Below are positions 7,512 to 15,190 of a stretch of 37,714 bases of DNA, one piece after another. The notes below the pieces were generated by a model. That model was not told the origin of the DNA, made no database searches, and saw only the letters and a list, made by a program, of their open reading frames with translations. Position numbers and translations under genes: made by a program. Position 1 is the stretch's first letter, and every line of letters starts with the position of its first letter. The stretch covers positions 1-37,714 of the forward strand of contig NZ_LOPV01000297.1 of NCBI RefSeq assembly GCF_001469865.1, in the 5' to 3' direction. Origin of the DNA: Haloferax profundi (GTDB lineage Archaea; Halobacteriota; Halobacteria; Halobacteriales; Haloferacaceae).

Positions 7512-8294
7512 TCAGATTAGTTCGACCTGTTGGGAATCTGGGTCCCAGCGGACGCGGCCACCGGCGTCGAGTTTCTCGATGTGGGCGACGACTGTCGCCC
7601 GGGCGAGGTCACGGACGGCAGAGATGTCCTTGTCGTACGCGGCGTCGGTCACGGCTTCCGGCGTCGTGTTGCCGGCGCGGATGGCGTCGAGTACCTTCTC
7701 CTCGCGGGCGTTTCGGTGCGAGACGAGGCGTTCGAGCGTCGCCCGCGCGTCTGTGATTTCGGGTCCGTGCCCGGGGAGGAGTCGCGCAGGGTCGTGCGCG
7801 TGGAGTCGTCTGAGCGCGACGAGGTACGCCCGCAGGTCGCCCTCCGGTGCCCCGACGACGACACTCCCCTCGGCGACTGCGAGGTCACCGGACAGGTAGT
7901 CGTCGCCGGCGACGAACGTCGCGTGGTCGCGAGCGTGTCCCGGCGTGTCGAGAACGCTGACTCCGGTTCCGATGGGGATGGTCGTTCCTTCGGTGAACGT
8001 CTGGTCCGGTTCGACACTCGTCGCGTCCACGAAGTCTCGTTCTCGCCCGCGACGACACCAGACGGTTGCCCCGGTTTCGTGGGCGTACGCCGCGACAGCG
8101 CCGACGTGGTCGGGGTGGGTGTGAGTGACGGCGATGTGGGTGACGTCGTGTCGCTCGACGAGTGAGTCGAGTTCGGCGGTTCGGGCCGCGGGGTCAACGA
8201 GCAAACCCTTCGATTCGTCCGCGACGAGGTACGCGTTCGTCGCACCGCTCGGGGCGCGAGTCGAGATAGGAACCGAGACGCGCGTGACGTGCAT
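7512..8294 (-). CDS. MBL-fold metallo-hydrolase
   Basis: A 260-residue metallo-beta-lactamase-fold enzyme. The dinuclear metal motif THTHPDH is complete at residues 57-63 (H58, H60, D62, H63). Further ligands appear in LDTPGHARDHATFV (H), YLSGDLAV (D) and LLPGHGPEI (H). Residues after about 195 form a winged-helix-like tail (NAREEKVLDAIRAGNTTPEAV ... VVAHIEKLDAGGRV), the arrangement of the LACTB2/glyoxalase-II-like subgroup. The substrate is not predictable; thioesters, lactones and RNA are known for the subgroup. It is the first gene of a leftward pair with the YkgJ protein. Confidence 0.85.
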   Translation of the reverse strand: MHVTRVSVPISTRAPSGATNAYLVADESKGLLVDPAARTAELDSLVERHDVTHIAVTHTHPDHVGAVAAYAHETGATVWCRRGRERDFVDATSVEPDQTFTEGTTIPIGTGVSVLDTPGHARDHATFVAGDDYLSGDLAVAEGSVVVGAPEGDLRAYLVALRRLHAHDPARLLPGHGPEITDARATLERLVSHRNAREEKVLDAIRAGNTTPEAVTDAAYDKDISAVRDLARATVVAHIEKLDAGGRVRWDPDSQQVELI

Positions 8295-8403
8295 GACGAC
8301 GGCTAGGCTCGCGGGTGATTTAGCGGTTCGGCAGAAGTGGTGGCTTGGTCTGCGGGGTGCGCCCCCGCGGGCGGTAGTCGTCTACGGTACGCGGTCGGCG
8401 CGT

Positions 8404-8676
8404 CTACGTGTTGAGGAAGTAGACCTGTTTGCGCGCGTCCTTGAAGGAGTAGCGCGAACCGACGAGGTCCGACTCTTCGAGACGGTTGAGTGCGTAGCGG
8501 ACGGTCCGGTCGGGAAGCAGCGACTCCTCCGCGAGTTGGCCCTGCGAGAGCGGTGCATCGCTCTCGAGGACTTTGGCGACGAGTTTCGCGCTCGGTGGCA
8601 GTTCGCGGAGTCGCTCTCGGAACTCGGCCTCCGAGAGCAGGTCGTCAGTATCAGGCTCTGCAGTGGTGGTGCTCAT
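8404..8676 (-). CDS. Winged-helix transcriptional regulator (TrmB/MarR-like)
   Basis: A 90-residue DNA-binding protein. After an acidic N-terminal stretch and the helix EAEFRERLRELPPSAKLVAKVL come the HTH LSQGQLAEESLLPDRTVRYALNRLEES and the wing DLVGSRYSFKDARKQVYFL. The pattern matches the small haloarchaeal TrmB/MarR-type HTH proteins with no effector domain. ATG 8674-8676 is used; an in-frame TTG at 8727 would add 17 residues. A TATA-like TGTGTATAAGG on the minus strand (about 8738-8748) would give a leader of about 40 nt. TGTGACA appears twice in this leader, a possible autoregulatory site. Confidence 0.78.
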   Translation of the reverse strand: MSTTTAEPDTDDLLSEAEFRERLRELPPSAKLVAKVLESDAPLSQGQLAEESLLPDRTVRYALNRLEESDLVGSRYSFKDARKQVYFLNT

Positions 8677-8800
8677 ACCTGTGACAGTAGGTTCCTCTGT
8701 GTTAAGAGTTAGCTTCAAGTGTGACAAAACAATGCAGACACCTTATACACATATTATCTCTCTTGACTGGTGTGAGACTTGCCGGACTGCGGCGGTTTCG

Positions 8801-8959
8801 TCAGGCGTTCTGTAACTTGTCCACCGCAGGCGCACCGACGCGATAGCGACCCATCGGTGCGTGACAGTCGGGACAGTGGACGACGACCCACTCCGCGATG
8901 GTGTGGCGCGTCAGTTCTTCGGTCTCGTGCGTCGACCGACAGTTTCGACACGTTGGCAT
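8801..8959 (-). CDS. Small CPxCG zinc-finger microprotein
   Basis: A 52-residue protein with C4-x2-C7 (MPTCRNCRS) and C29-PD-C32 (VHCPDCHAPMGRYRVG), i.e. one zinc ribbon with a short basic turn and the C-terminal tail DKLQNA. ATG 8957-8959 begins right at the first knuckle, and a minus-strand TATA-like GATATACTTTC lies about 30 bp upstream, as for a leaderless message. Such microproteins are numerous in haloarchaea and a few have swarming or biofilm phenotypes; this one is not assigned. It is divergent from the methyltransferase at 9057 with under 100 bp between them. Confidence 0.7.
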   Translation of the reverse strand: MPTCRNCRSTHETEELTRHTIAEWVVVHCPDCHAPMGRYRVGAPAVDKLQNA

Positions 8960-9056
8960 ACACCACGCTACGGTCTCTATCGACGAAAGTATATCCCTGT
9001 ACCGCACCCGACATCCGACGGATATCCAGTACCGTTTTACCGTCGCCCCCGCGAGT

Positions 9057-9824
9057 ATGCGTAGCGTGAAAGGAAAGGAGTGGTACCAGGCCGACGAGGT
9101 CGCCCAGGAGTACGACTCGAAGCGGTTCTCCAAGGGTGGTCGGCTCATCGACCGGCGTGAAAAAGAGGCAGTCCTCGCGGCACTCGGCCCTGTCGAGGAC
9201 AAGAATATCCTCGAAATCGCTTGTGGGACCGGTCGGTTCACCGTGATGCTCGCTCGAGAGGGAGCGAACGTCGTCGGACTGGACATCTCACGGGCGATGA
9301 TGGTACAGGGGCGGGAGAAAGCCCGAAGCGCGGGCGTCGCAGACCGAATCGAGTTCCTCCGCGGCGACGCTGCACGGCTTCCATTCCCAGACGACCACTT
9401 CGACGCGGTGTTCGCGATGCGTTTTTTCCACCTCGCGGACACACCGGCGAAGTTCCTCGCAGAGATGGCACGTGTCTCGAAAGGACAGGTGTTCTTCGAC
9501 ACGTTCAACGACCAGAGTCTGCGCGTCGCGTACAACTGGTTGCTTCCCATGGGGTCTCGACTCTACTCCGAACCGGAGGTCAACCGACTGCTCGACGACG
9601 CAGGACTCGAACTCACGGACGCGAAACACGACTTCGTCGTCCCGTTCGGGTTCTACCGGAAGGTGCCGAACGGCATCGCACGGCCGTTCCGGTCGCTCGA
9701 CCTCACGGTGGGTAACTCACCGGTCGGCGACGACATCGCGTCTGTCTCGTACTGGAACGCGCACGTTCCCGGCGCTGTCGATGCGGAGTCTCGTGCGACG
9801 ACGCGTGCGAGCGACGCCGAGTGA
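9057..9824 (+). CDS. Class I SAM-dependent methyltransferase
   Basis: A 255-residue methyltransferase of the UbiE/methyltransferase-11 group. Motif I is ILEIACGTGRFT (about 51-62), followed by motif II VVGLDISRAMM, the acidic motif GDAARLPFPDDHFDAVFAMRFFH and DTPAKFLAEMARVSKGQVFFDTF. The C-terminal part (residues 165-255) carries a YRKVP-type substrate-binding lobe. The substrate is unknown. The open frame extends upstream to 8898 but would overlap the divergent microprotein, so ATG 9057 is taken: it precedes the first helix and has CCGTTTTACC about 22 bp upstream. The glycosyltransferase that follows after 80 bp has its own promoter. Confidence 0.82.
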   Translation: MRSVKGKEWYQADEVAQEYDSKRFSKGGRLIDRREKEAVLAALGPVEDKNILEIACGTGRFTVMLAREGANVVGLDISRAMMVQGREKARSAGVADRIEFLRGDAARLPFPDDHFDAVFAMRFFHLADTPAKFLAEMARVSKGQVFFDTFNDQSLRVAYNWLLPMGSRLYSEPEVNRLLDDAGLELTDAKHDFVVPFGFYRKVPNGIARPFRSLDLTVGNSPVGDDIASVSYWNAHVPGAVDAESRATTRASDAE

Positions 9825-9873
9825 GACCGCGCGTCACTGTCTCACGATACACTTTCCCACGGTTCTCGATTCA

Positions 9874-9883
9874 CATTTAAGTA
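9874..9883 (+). promoter_or_regulatory. TATA-like box of the GT2 gene
   Basis: CATTTAAGTA lies 22-31 bp before the ATG at 9905, so the message is expected to start at or within a few bases of the start codon (leaderless). Confidence 0.6.
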
Positions 9884-9904
9884 CGTCCACCGCAAGTGTT
9901 TGGT

Positions 9905-10807
9905 ATGGACCTCTCGGTTGTGCTCCCGACCCTCAACGGTCGGGACCGTCTCGTCACCAGCCTCGACGCGCTGGCCGAGTACGCCCCCGACGCCGAGGTC
10001 ATCGTCGTCAACGGCCCGTCGGCCGACGGAACGACCGGGATGGTGAGAGAGCGCGACGACGTCGACGTTCTGGTCGAGATTTCTGACCGGAACCTCAACG
10101 TCGCACGCAACGCAGGTATCGAAGTCGCCAGCGGCGACGTCGTCGCTCTACTCAGATACGACCTCTCTGTCGAACCCTCGTGGCTCACGGCGCTCGAAGA
10201 CGCTATCGACGACTCGCACGTCGTCACCGGGCCGATGCACCAGACGCTCCGAAACGGGATGACGACCGAGTCCCTCGAAGAGAACACGATTGCTGGTCGC
10301 GAAGTGACCTACTTCAACGGTGGCAACGTCGCGTTCCGCCGTTCCGTCATCGACTCTCTGGACGGGTTCGACGAGTACCTGCAGACTGGCGGCGCACGAG
10401 ACGCGGCGCATCGACTCGCCAGTCTCGACCGAACCGTCGCGTGGGCACCAGAGATGTGTGTCCGCCGAGAATTCGAGGCCGATGGCGGTATCTCGGAGCG
10501 CGATTGGGGCTGGAAATATCGGGCCTTGACCTATCGTCTCGTGAAGAACTACGGACTTCGACCCGCCGCAATCGAACGGACCGCGAAACACGCCATCTCA
10601 GACGGCGTCGAAGCAGCGTTCGGCGTCCTCAAAGGCGACGTGACGCCGTCTGGATGGGTCGGAACCGGACGTGACGTCATCACCGGTATCGCGACGGGAA
10701 CGTCCGACGGGATGGTCGCCCGCGCACGTGACCGCTCTCGCTCCCGGAATCCGCACGGCTGTTCTACCCGTGCAGACCGCGCAGTCGCCCGGTACGACTG
10801 GCGCTGA
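9905..10807 (+). CDS. GT2-family glycosyltransferase
   Basis: A 300-residue GT-A fold transferase. Nucleotide-sugar-binding strands are visible: DLSVVLPTLNGRDRL at the N-terminus, then AEVIVVNGPSADGT and NLNVARNAGIEVASGDVVALLRYDLSVEPSW. Where the family usually has a DxD-like LDDD, here there is LRYD, so metal binding may rely on one aspartate. FNGGNVAFRRSVIDSLDGFDEYL is the conserved acceptor-side block. No membrane helix is seen. The C-terminal 60 residues are basic-acidic and probably flexible. Likely roles are surface polysaccharide or glycolipid synthesis; no other glycan genes adjoin it. ATG 9905 was chosen over the upstream GTG 9896 because of the promoter spacing. Confidence 0.82.
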   Translation: MDLSVVLPTLNGRDRLVTSLDALAEYAPDAEVIVVNGPSADGTTGMVRERDDVDVLVEISDRNLNVARNAGIEVASGDVVALLRYDLSVEPSWLTALEDAIDDSHVVTGPMHQTLRNGMTTESLEENTIAGREVTYFNGGNVAFRRSVIDSLDGFDEYLQTGGARDAAHRLASLDRTVAWAPEMCVRREFEADGGISERDWGWKYRALTYRLVKNYGLRPAAIERTAKHAISDGVEAAFGVLKGDVTPSGWVGTGRDVITGIATGTSDGMVARARDRSRSRNPHGCSTRADRAVARYDWR

Positions 10808-10835
10808 CTTTCCTGTCCTGACCGCGACGTTCTGC

Positions 10836-11660
10836 CTACGTTTCTCCCGGGGCGAGCGCCGCGATTACGCGGGCCGCATTCTTCGAGAACGCGCGTGCCA
10901 GCGCGTCTTCCGACACGTCGAGTGTCAGAATCTCCATGACGCCGACGTTCGGGTGCGTCTCCGGTGCACCACTCCCGAACAAGACGCGGTCGGGGTGTTC
11001 GAGGAGTGCCCGTTCGAGGACGCTCCGGTAGCGGACGAAACTCGTGTCGAGGTACAGGTCGTCGTGGTCGTCGAGCAAGTCGATAGACTGGTGCATCAGG
11101 TCTTGGTCGAGTGGATACCCGCCGAAACTCGAGAGAATCACGGGGAATCTCCCCAAGAGCGACTCCGCGACGGCCGACGGTTCGAACGACTGGCCACCGG
11201 TGACGAACACCGGGAGACCGACGTCTTCCAGCATCGAGAGCGTCGGTTCGTCGGGGAGACCATCGACCGCAGGGGCGAGACAGAATCCGTGGAATCGGTC
11301 GTCGTATGCGTACTGCTCTACGTCGTCTGGGTCGGTGTGGAAGTCCTTCCGCGACGACGTGAGGTTCCGGAGGCGCGCCGACGTTCGCCCACTGGGGTCG
11401 CGCGGACCGTTGACGCGGGCGAACGCGAGGAACGGCCTGTCGACGCTCATCCGTGCCACGGCGTTGTTCGGCCGTAGATAACTCTGGTCGCCTGGTTGTG
11501 TCCCCGGAGAGACGATTGCTCGGACGACGCCCGCCTGATGCAGTTCGCGCTCTAATCGCTCGGGGCTAATCTCACGTCCGCGCGTCGCAATCGACTGCTT
11601 GTCCGGGTCGAGTCGCGCGTTCACGTCGACCACCCTGAACCCGTGTTCCAACTCCAGCAT
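10836..11660 (-). CDS. Amidohydrolase-fold protein lacking usual metal ligands
   Basis: A 274-residue TIM-barrel protein related to amidohydrolase family 2. The overall order is recognisable: an N-terminal strand VVDVNARLDP, a middle DRFHGFCLAPAVDG, then LPVFVTGG, FPVILSSFGGYPLDQDL, LYLDTSF, and near the end RVLFGSGAPETHPNVG with a C-terminal NAARVIAAL helix. However, the N-terminal metal motif (DxHxH) reads DVNAR, the HxGG histidine is phenylalanine (SSFGG) and the GSDxP aspartate is glycine (GSGAP). It is therefore probably not a standard metal hydrolase; it may be regulatory, metal-free or a binding protein. ATG 11660 has a minus-strand CTATTTGA about 33 bp upstream. Confidence 0.7.
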   Translation of the reverse strand: MLELEHGFRVVDVNARLDPDKQSIATRGREISPERLERELHQAGVVRAIVSPGTQPGDQSYLRPNNAVARMSVDRPFLAFARVNGPRDPSGRTSARLRNLTSSRKDFHTDPDDVEQYAYDDRFHGFCLAPAVDGLPDEPTLSMLEDVGLPVFVTGGQSFEPSAVAESLLGRFPVILSSFGGYPLDQDLMHQSIDLLDDHDDLYLDTSFVRYRSVLERALLEHPDRVLFGSGAPETHPNVGVMEILTLDVSEDALARAFSKNAARVIAALAPGET

Positions 11661-11801
11661 TGTCGAGGTGTCACACGTCCCCGTCAAATAGGTTGTAGAA
11701 TCGCGTGCGAGTCACAGTAGAACGTGACGTTCATTCCTTCTATACTGTCGAGAGAGAACGTAACGACGCAGTTTTTTGGCCTTCTCTTCCCATCATTCGA
11801 T

Positions 11802-12446
11802 GTGTGTCTGATTGCGGAGGTTCTCGTTCCTCTCTCTGCCCTTCCGTTCGGTCGGTCGGTCGAAGAATACGATATCGAACTCGAACTGGAACAGACAATT
11901 CCACTCTCGGATAGCGTGACATCGTTCGTCTGGGCACGAGGCCCCGACGCATCGGATTTTCACACCCTCGCCGAACAAGCGTTGGAGACGCACGAAGTCA
12001 CACTCGTCGCGAGGGTTCCAAACGGTGCACTCTACGGGTCTGACTGGGACCCGGGAACGAGCAGACTGTTCGCGGAACTCCACGACCACGGGACGGTCCT
12101 CCTCGAGTGTACGAGCACAGAGAACTACTGGCGACTCCGCCTCCGGGTCCCCTCTCACAGCGTCCTCAGCGACCTCCGAATTCACTGGGCGAACAACGGC
12201 ATCGAAGCAGAGTTCGACCAGATTACACCGCTCGCCGCCGACGAGGCACCACTAGGTGAGGGCTTGACCGACAGTCAGCGTGAAGCACTGCTCCTCGCAC
12301 TCGAACTGGGGTACTTCGACGACCACCGACGAACGTCCCTCGACGAACTCGGTGACGAACTCGATATCTCACGGCAGGCAGTCGCGGCACGTCTTCGCCG
12401 GGCGTATCGGACGCTCGCAGAGCGGATTCGCGACGAGTCGCCCTGA
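11802..12446 (+). CDS. Bat-type HTH regulator (HTH_10 family)
   Basis: A 214-residue haloarchaeal transcription regulator of the bacterio-opsin-activator-like group. It begins CLIAEVLVPLSALPFG, the characteristic opening of the sensor half, and continues with ELELEQTIPLSDSVTSFVW. The C-terminal HTH_10 domain reads LTDSQREALLLALELGYFDDHRRTSLDELGDELDISRQAVAARLRRAYRTLAE, with the recognition helix around SRQAVAARLRRA. The start is placed at GTG 11802 because family members begin almost exactly there; an upstream ATG at 11724 would add 26 residues unlike the family. A T-run GTTTTTTGG about 30 bp upstream could be the TATA region. The N-terminal ligand is unknown. Confidence 0.8.
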   Translation: MCLIAEVLVPLSALPFGRSVEEYDIELELEQTIPLSDSVTSFVWARGPDASDFHTLAEQALETHEVTLVARVPNGALYGSDWDPGTSRLFAELHDHGTVLLECTSTENYWRLRLRVPSHSVLSDLRIHWANNGIEAEFDQITPLAADEAPLGEGLTDSQREALLLALELGYFDDHRRTSLDELGDELDISRQAVAARLRRAYRTLAERIRDESP

Positions 12447-12506
12447 ATTCGGCGGGTTACATAATCAACCCACACTCATACGTACCACACTGCCGTTCGG
12501 GGGAGT

Positions 12507-12788
12507 ATGGACGACCAGCGCGATCAGGATGCTGGGTCCGTGGTAACCATCTCCGCCGACCGATACGAAGAGGTAGCCGTTGCGATTACCTCCGCAGTTG
12601 CGACGGCATCAGAACTCAGCCCACTCGAACTCCCTCCGCTTGGAGATATCGGCGTGGACCCTGAGGCCCTCGACGCATTATTTGAGTCCTCCCACGACCC
12701 CTCTCGACGTCTCACATTTACCTATGCCGGGCTACTCGTCTCGTTGTTCGGTGACGGAACGATTACGGTGAGTCCAACAGAGGATTGA
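12507..12788 (+). CDS. HalOD1 output-domain protein
   Basis: A 93-residue protein consisting of one HalOD1 domain: VAVAITSAVATASELSPLELPPLGDIGVDPEALDALF, then RLTFTYAGLLVSLFGDGTITV. HalOD1 is a haloarchaea-specific domain thought to act as an output or partner module in signal transduction; stand-alone copies are very common and uncharacterised. ATG 12507 follows a purine-rich GGGGGAGT. It lies 60 bp after the Bat-type regulator, so a shared transcript is possible. Confidence 0.82.
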   Translation: MDDQRDQDAGSVVTISADRYEEVAVAITSAVATASELSPLELPPLGDIGVDPEALDALFESSHDPSRRLTFTYAGLLVSLFGDGTITVSPTED

Positions 12789-12860
12789 CCCCCACGGATT
12801 CACATCCGCTACCCCCGTCGAACGCCACCCTGTCGTGCGATTTCCTAGCGCACTTCTGGG

Positions 12861-12875
12861 CGAAAACTATTTATA
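12861..12875 (+). promoter_or_regulatory. BRE/TATA promoter of the thermosome gene
   Basis: CGAAAA followed by CTATTTATA is a textbook haloarchaeal BRE plus TATA box, ending 35 bp before the ATG at 12911. It implies a TSS near 12900 and a leader of about 10 nt. This architecture matches the heat-responsive cct promoters described in Haloferax; heat induction here is inference. Confidence 0.75.
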
Positions 12876-12910
12876 GAACTGCAATCGTTGATAGCGCTTG
12901 AGGTTTCAAC

Positions 12911-14485
12911 ATGGCTTCACGAATGCAGCAACCACTATACATTCTCGCAGAGGGGACGAGCCGAACACGTGGCCGCTCCGCACAGGACTCGAACATCCGC
13001 GCCGGAAAGGCCGTCGCCGAGGCTGTACGCACGACGCTCGGCCCGCGCGGGATGGACAAGATGCTCGTCGACTCGTCGGGCGACGTCGTCATCACGAACG
13101 ACGGGGCGACCATCCTCGAAAAGATGGACATCGAGCACCCCGCCGCGCAGATGATCGTCGAAGTGTCCCAGACCCAAGAAGAGGAAGTCGGTGACGGCAC
13201 GACCACCGCCGCCGTCCTCACGGGCGAACTGCTCGCCCACGCCGAAGACCTCCTCGACTCCGACCTCCACCCGACGGTCATCGTCGAAGGGTACACCGAG
13301 GCCGCCCGCATCGCACAGGATGCGGTCGACGACATGCTCCTCGACGTCGACCTCGACGACGACCTCCTCCAGAAAGTCGCCGAGTCCTCGATGACGGGCA
13401 AGGGGACCGGTGACATCACCGCCGACGTCCTCGCGAAGCACGTCGTCAAGGGCGTCCGGATGGTCCACGAAGACGCAGACAGGAAATTCCACCGCGAAGA
13501 CGTGCGTGTCATGACCCGCACGGGTGCGTCCTCCTCGGCGACCGAACTCGTCGAAGGCGTCGTCCTCGACAAGGAACCCGTCAACGAGAACATGCCCCGC
13601 GCCGTCGAAGACGCGACTGTCGCCGTCCTCGATATGAAACTCGACGTTCGCAAGAGCGAGGTCGACACCGAGTACAACATCACCTCTGTCGACCAACTCA
13701 CCGCCGCCATCGACGCCGAAGACCGCGAACTCCGTGGCTACTCGAAGGCGCTGAAGGACGCCGGTGTCGACGTCGTCTTCTGCACGAAGTCCATCGACGA
13801 CCGAGTCGCTGGCTTCCTCGCCGACGCGGGTATCCTCGCGTTCAAGAGCGTGAAGAAGTCCGACGCCCGTGCCCTCGCCCGTGCGACTGGCGCGAAGCGT
13901 CTCGGGTCGCTCTCCGACGTCGAACAATCCGACCTCGGGCACGTCGACTCCGTCAGCATCCGCAAGTTCGGCGACGACGAACTCACCTTCGTCGAGGGCG
14001 GTGCCGCGTCCAAGTCCGTGACGCTGTTCCTCCGCGGTGGCACCGCGCACGTCGTCGACGAACTCGAACGCGCCATCAACGACTCCATCGACGTGGTCGT
14101 CGCCGCCATCGACATGGGTGGTGTCGTCCCCGGTGCAGGTGCGACTGAAATCGCAATCGCCGACCGCATCCGGTCTGAAGCCGCCGGTATCGAGGGGCGC
14201 AAGCAACTCGCCGTCGAGGCGTACGCCGACGCCGTCGAGGCCCTCCCGCGCACGCTCGCAGAGAACACGGGCATGGACCCCATCGACGCACTCGTCGACC
14301 TGCGCGCACGCTACGAGAACGAAGGCATCGCCGGCATCATCTCGACCGGCCGCGCGGGTGAAATCGGTGACCCCGTCGAACACGGCGTCATCGACCCCGT
14401 GGCCGTCAAGCGCGAGGCCATCGAGTCAGCGACGGAAGCCGCGACGATGATTGTCCGCATCGACGACGTCATCGCCGCCAAGTAA
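12911..14485 (+). CDS. cct3: Thermosome subunit, Cct3-like (group II chaperonin)
   Basis: A 524-residue ATP-dependent chaperonin subunit that assembles into double rings to refold proteins. The family signatures are intact: RTTLGPRGMDKMLVD, ITNDGATILEKMDIEHPAA, QTQEEEVGDGTTTAAVLTGELL (the ATPase aspartate is in GDGTT) and GVVPGAGATEI (glycine-to-alanine relative to VPGGGATE). The apical domain spans roughly residues 190-350. Unlike the main haloarchaeal subunits, it ends MIVRIDDVIAAK without a Gly-Gly-Met repeat tail. Length and tail agree with the minor Cct3 subunit of H. volcanii, so the symbol is offered on that basis. A strong BRE/TATA promoter precedes it and a hairpin plus T-run follows. 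Confidence 0.92.
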   Translation: MASRMQQPLYILAEGTSRTRGRSAQDSNIRAGKAVAEAVRTTLGPRGMDKMLVDSSGDVVITNDGATILEKMDIEHPAAQMIVEVSQTQEEEVGDGTTTAAVLTGELLAHAEDLLDSDLHPTVIVEGYTEAARIAQDAVDDMLLDVDLDDDLLQKVAESSMTGKGTGDITADVLAKHVVKGVRMVHEDADRKFHREDVRVMTRTGASSSATELVEGVVLDKEPVNENMPRAVEDATVAVLDMKLDVRKSEVDTEYNITSVDQLTAAIDAEDRELRGYSKALKDAGVDVVFCTKSIDDRVAGFLADAGILAFKSVKKSDARALARATGAKRLGSLSDVEQSDLGHVDSVSIRKFGDDELTFVEGGAASKSVTLFLRGGTAHVVDELERAINDSIDVVVAAIDMGGVVPGAGATEIAIADRIRSEAAGIEGRKQLAVEAYADAVEALPRTLAENTGMDPIDALVDLRARYENEGIAGIISTGRAGEIGDPVEHGVIDPVAVKREAIESATEAATMIVRIDDVIAAK

Positions 14486-14516
14486 GTCGCCCCACACGAC
14501 CGCCCAGTACAGCTAA

Positions 14517-14558
14517 CCGACAGCATCCCACGCTGTCGGGCCACTTCGTGTTGCTTTT
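14517..14558 (+). terminator. Hairpin plus T-rich tract after the thermosome gene
   Basis: CCGACAGC pairs with GCTGTCGG (8 bp, 7-nt loop, 14517-14539), followed by a T-rich stretch with TTGCTTTTG. It lies between the convergent thermosome and TRIC genes and could end transcription of the former. Archaeal termination depends mainly on the T-run, so the hairpin may be incidental. Confidence 0.45.
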
Positions 14559-14569
14559 GACAGCTCTTT

Positions 14570-15190
14570 TCACACCTGCGGCAACCGCCACTCGTATCTG
14601 AGCGCGAGCATCCGCACCGTGAACACGAGTGCGGCGCACAGTGCCGATGGAACACCAGTCGGTGCGCCGAGTGCGCGGGCGACGAGGAACGCGACACCGC
14701 CGACGACTGCCGGCGTCGCGTAGAAGTCGTCGCGGAGGACGACCGGAACCCGTCCGATGAGGATGTCGGCGATAGACCCGCCGCCGACGGCCGTGATGGT
14801 GGCGAGGATGACGATGCCGAACGGTGAGACGCCCGCTTGGACGCCGACGAGTGCACCCGTCGCGGCGAACGCCGAGAGGCCGATGGCGTCCGACGTCAAG
14901 AACGCCGGGTGGTCGCGGACCTGTCCGTGGAGCGAATGGATGAGGACGAGTGCGAGGCCCACGCCGACGAGTGCGACGCTCATCTCTCCGACGGCGGCCA
15001 ACGACGCCGGCAGTCGGTCGACGAGCACGTCGCGGGTGGTCCCGCCGCCGAGGGCGGTGACCACGCCGAGGACCCCAACGCCAAAGATGTCGAGACCGGC
15101 GTCTGCGGCTTTGAGCGCGCCCGCGATGGCGAACGCCAGCAGTCCCACGACGTTCATCACCGCGAAGGGGTCGACGTCGGCGACGACCAT
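14570..15190 (-). CDS. TRIC family cation channel (UPF0126)
   Basis: A 206-residue membrane protein made of two tandem UPF0126 halves. Each half has the glycine-rich signature: GVVTALGGGTTRDVLVDRLP in the first and ATITAVGGGSIADILIGRVP in the second. Seven hydrophobic segments are expected, with AVMNVVGLLAFAIAGALKA as the first. Bacterial and archaeal homologues form trimeric potassium-permeable channels (TRIC). The ATG at 15188-15190 overlaps the TGA of the upstream SAM hydrolase (ATGA), so a start further upstream is unlikely and translational coupling is probable. It is the last gene of the nadM / DUF62 / TRIC set. Confidence 0.88.
   Translation of the reverse strand: MVVADVDPFAVMNVVGLLAFAIAGALKAADAGLDIFGVGVLGVVTALGGGTTRDVLVDRLPASLAAVGEMSVALVGVGLALVLIHSLHGQVRDHPAFLTSDAIGLSAFAATGALVGVQAGVSPFGIVILATITAVGGGSIADILIGRVPVVLRDDFYATPAVVGGVAFLVARALGAPTGVPSALCAALVFTVRMLALRYEWRLPQV

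Noticed and set aside
12935-14383. 482-codon ORF antisense to the thermosome gene
   Set aside because: Same shadow effect: the acidic sense protein gives long open frames on the other strand. No start signals or known domains.
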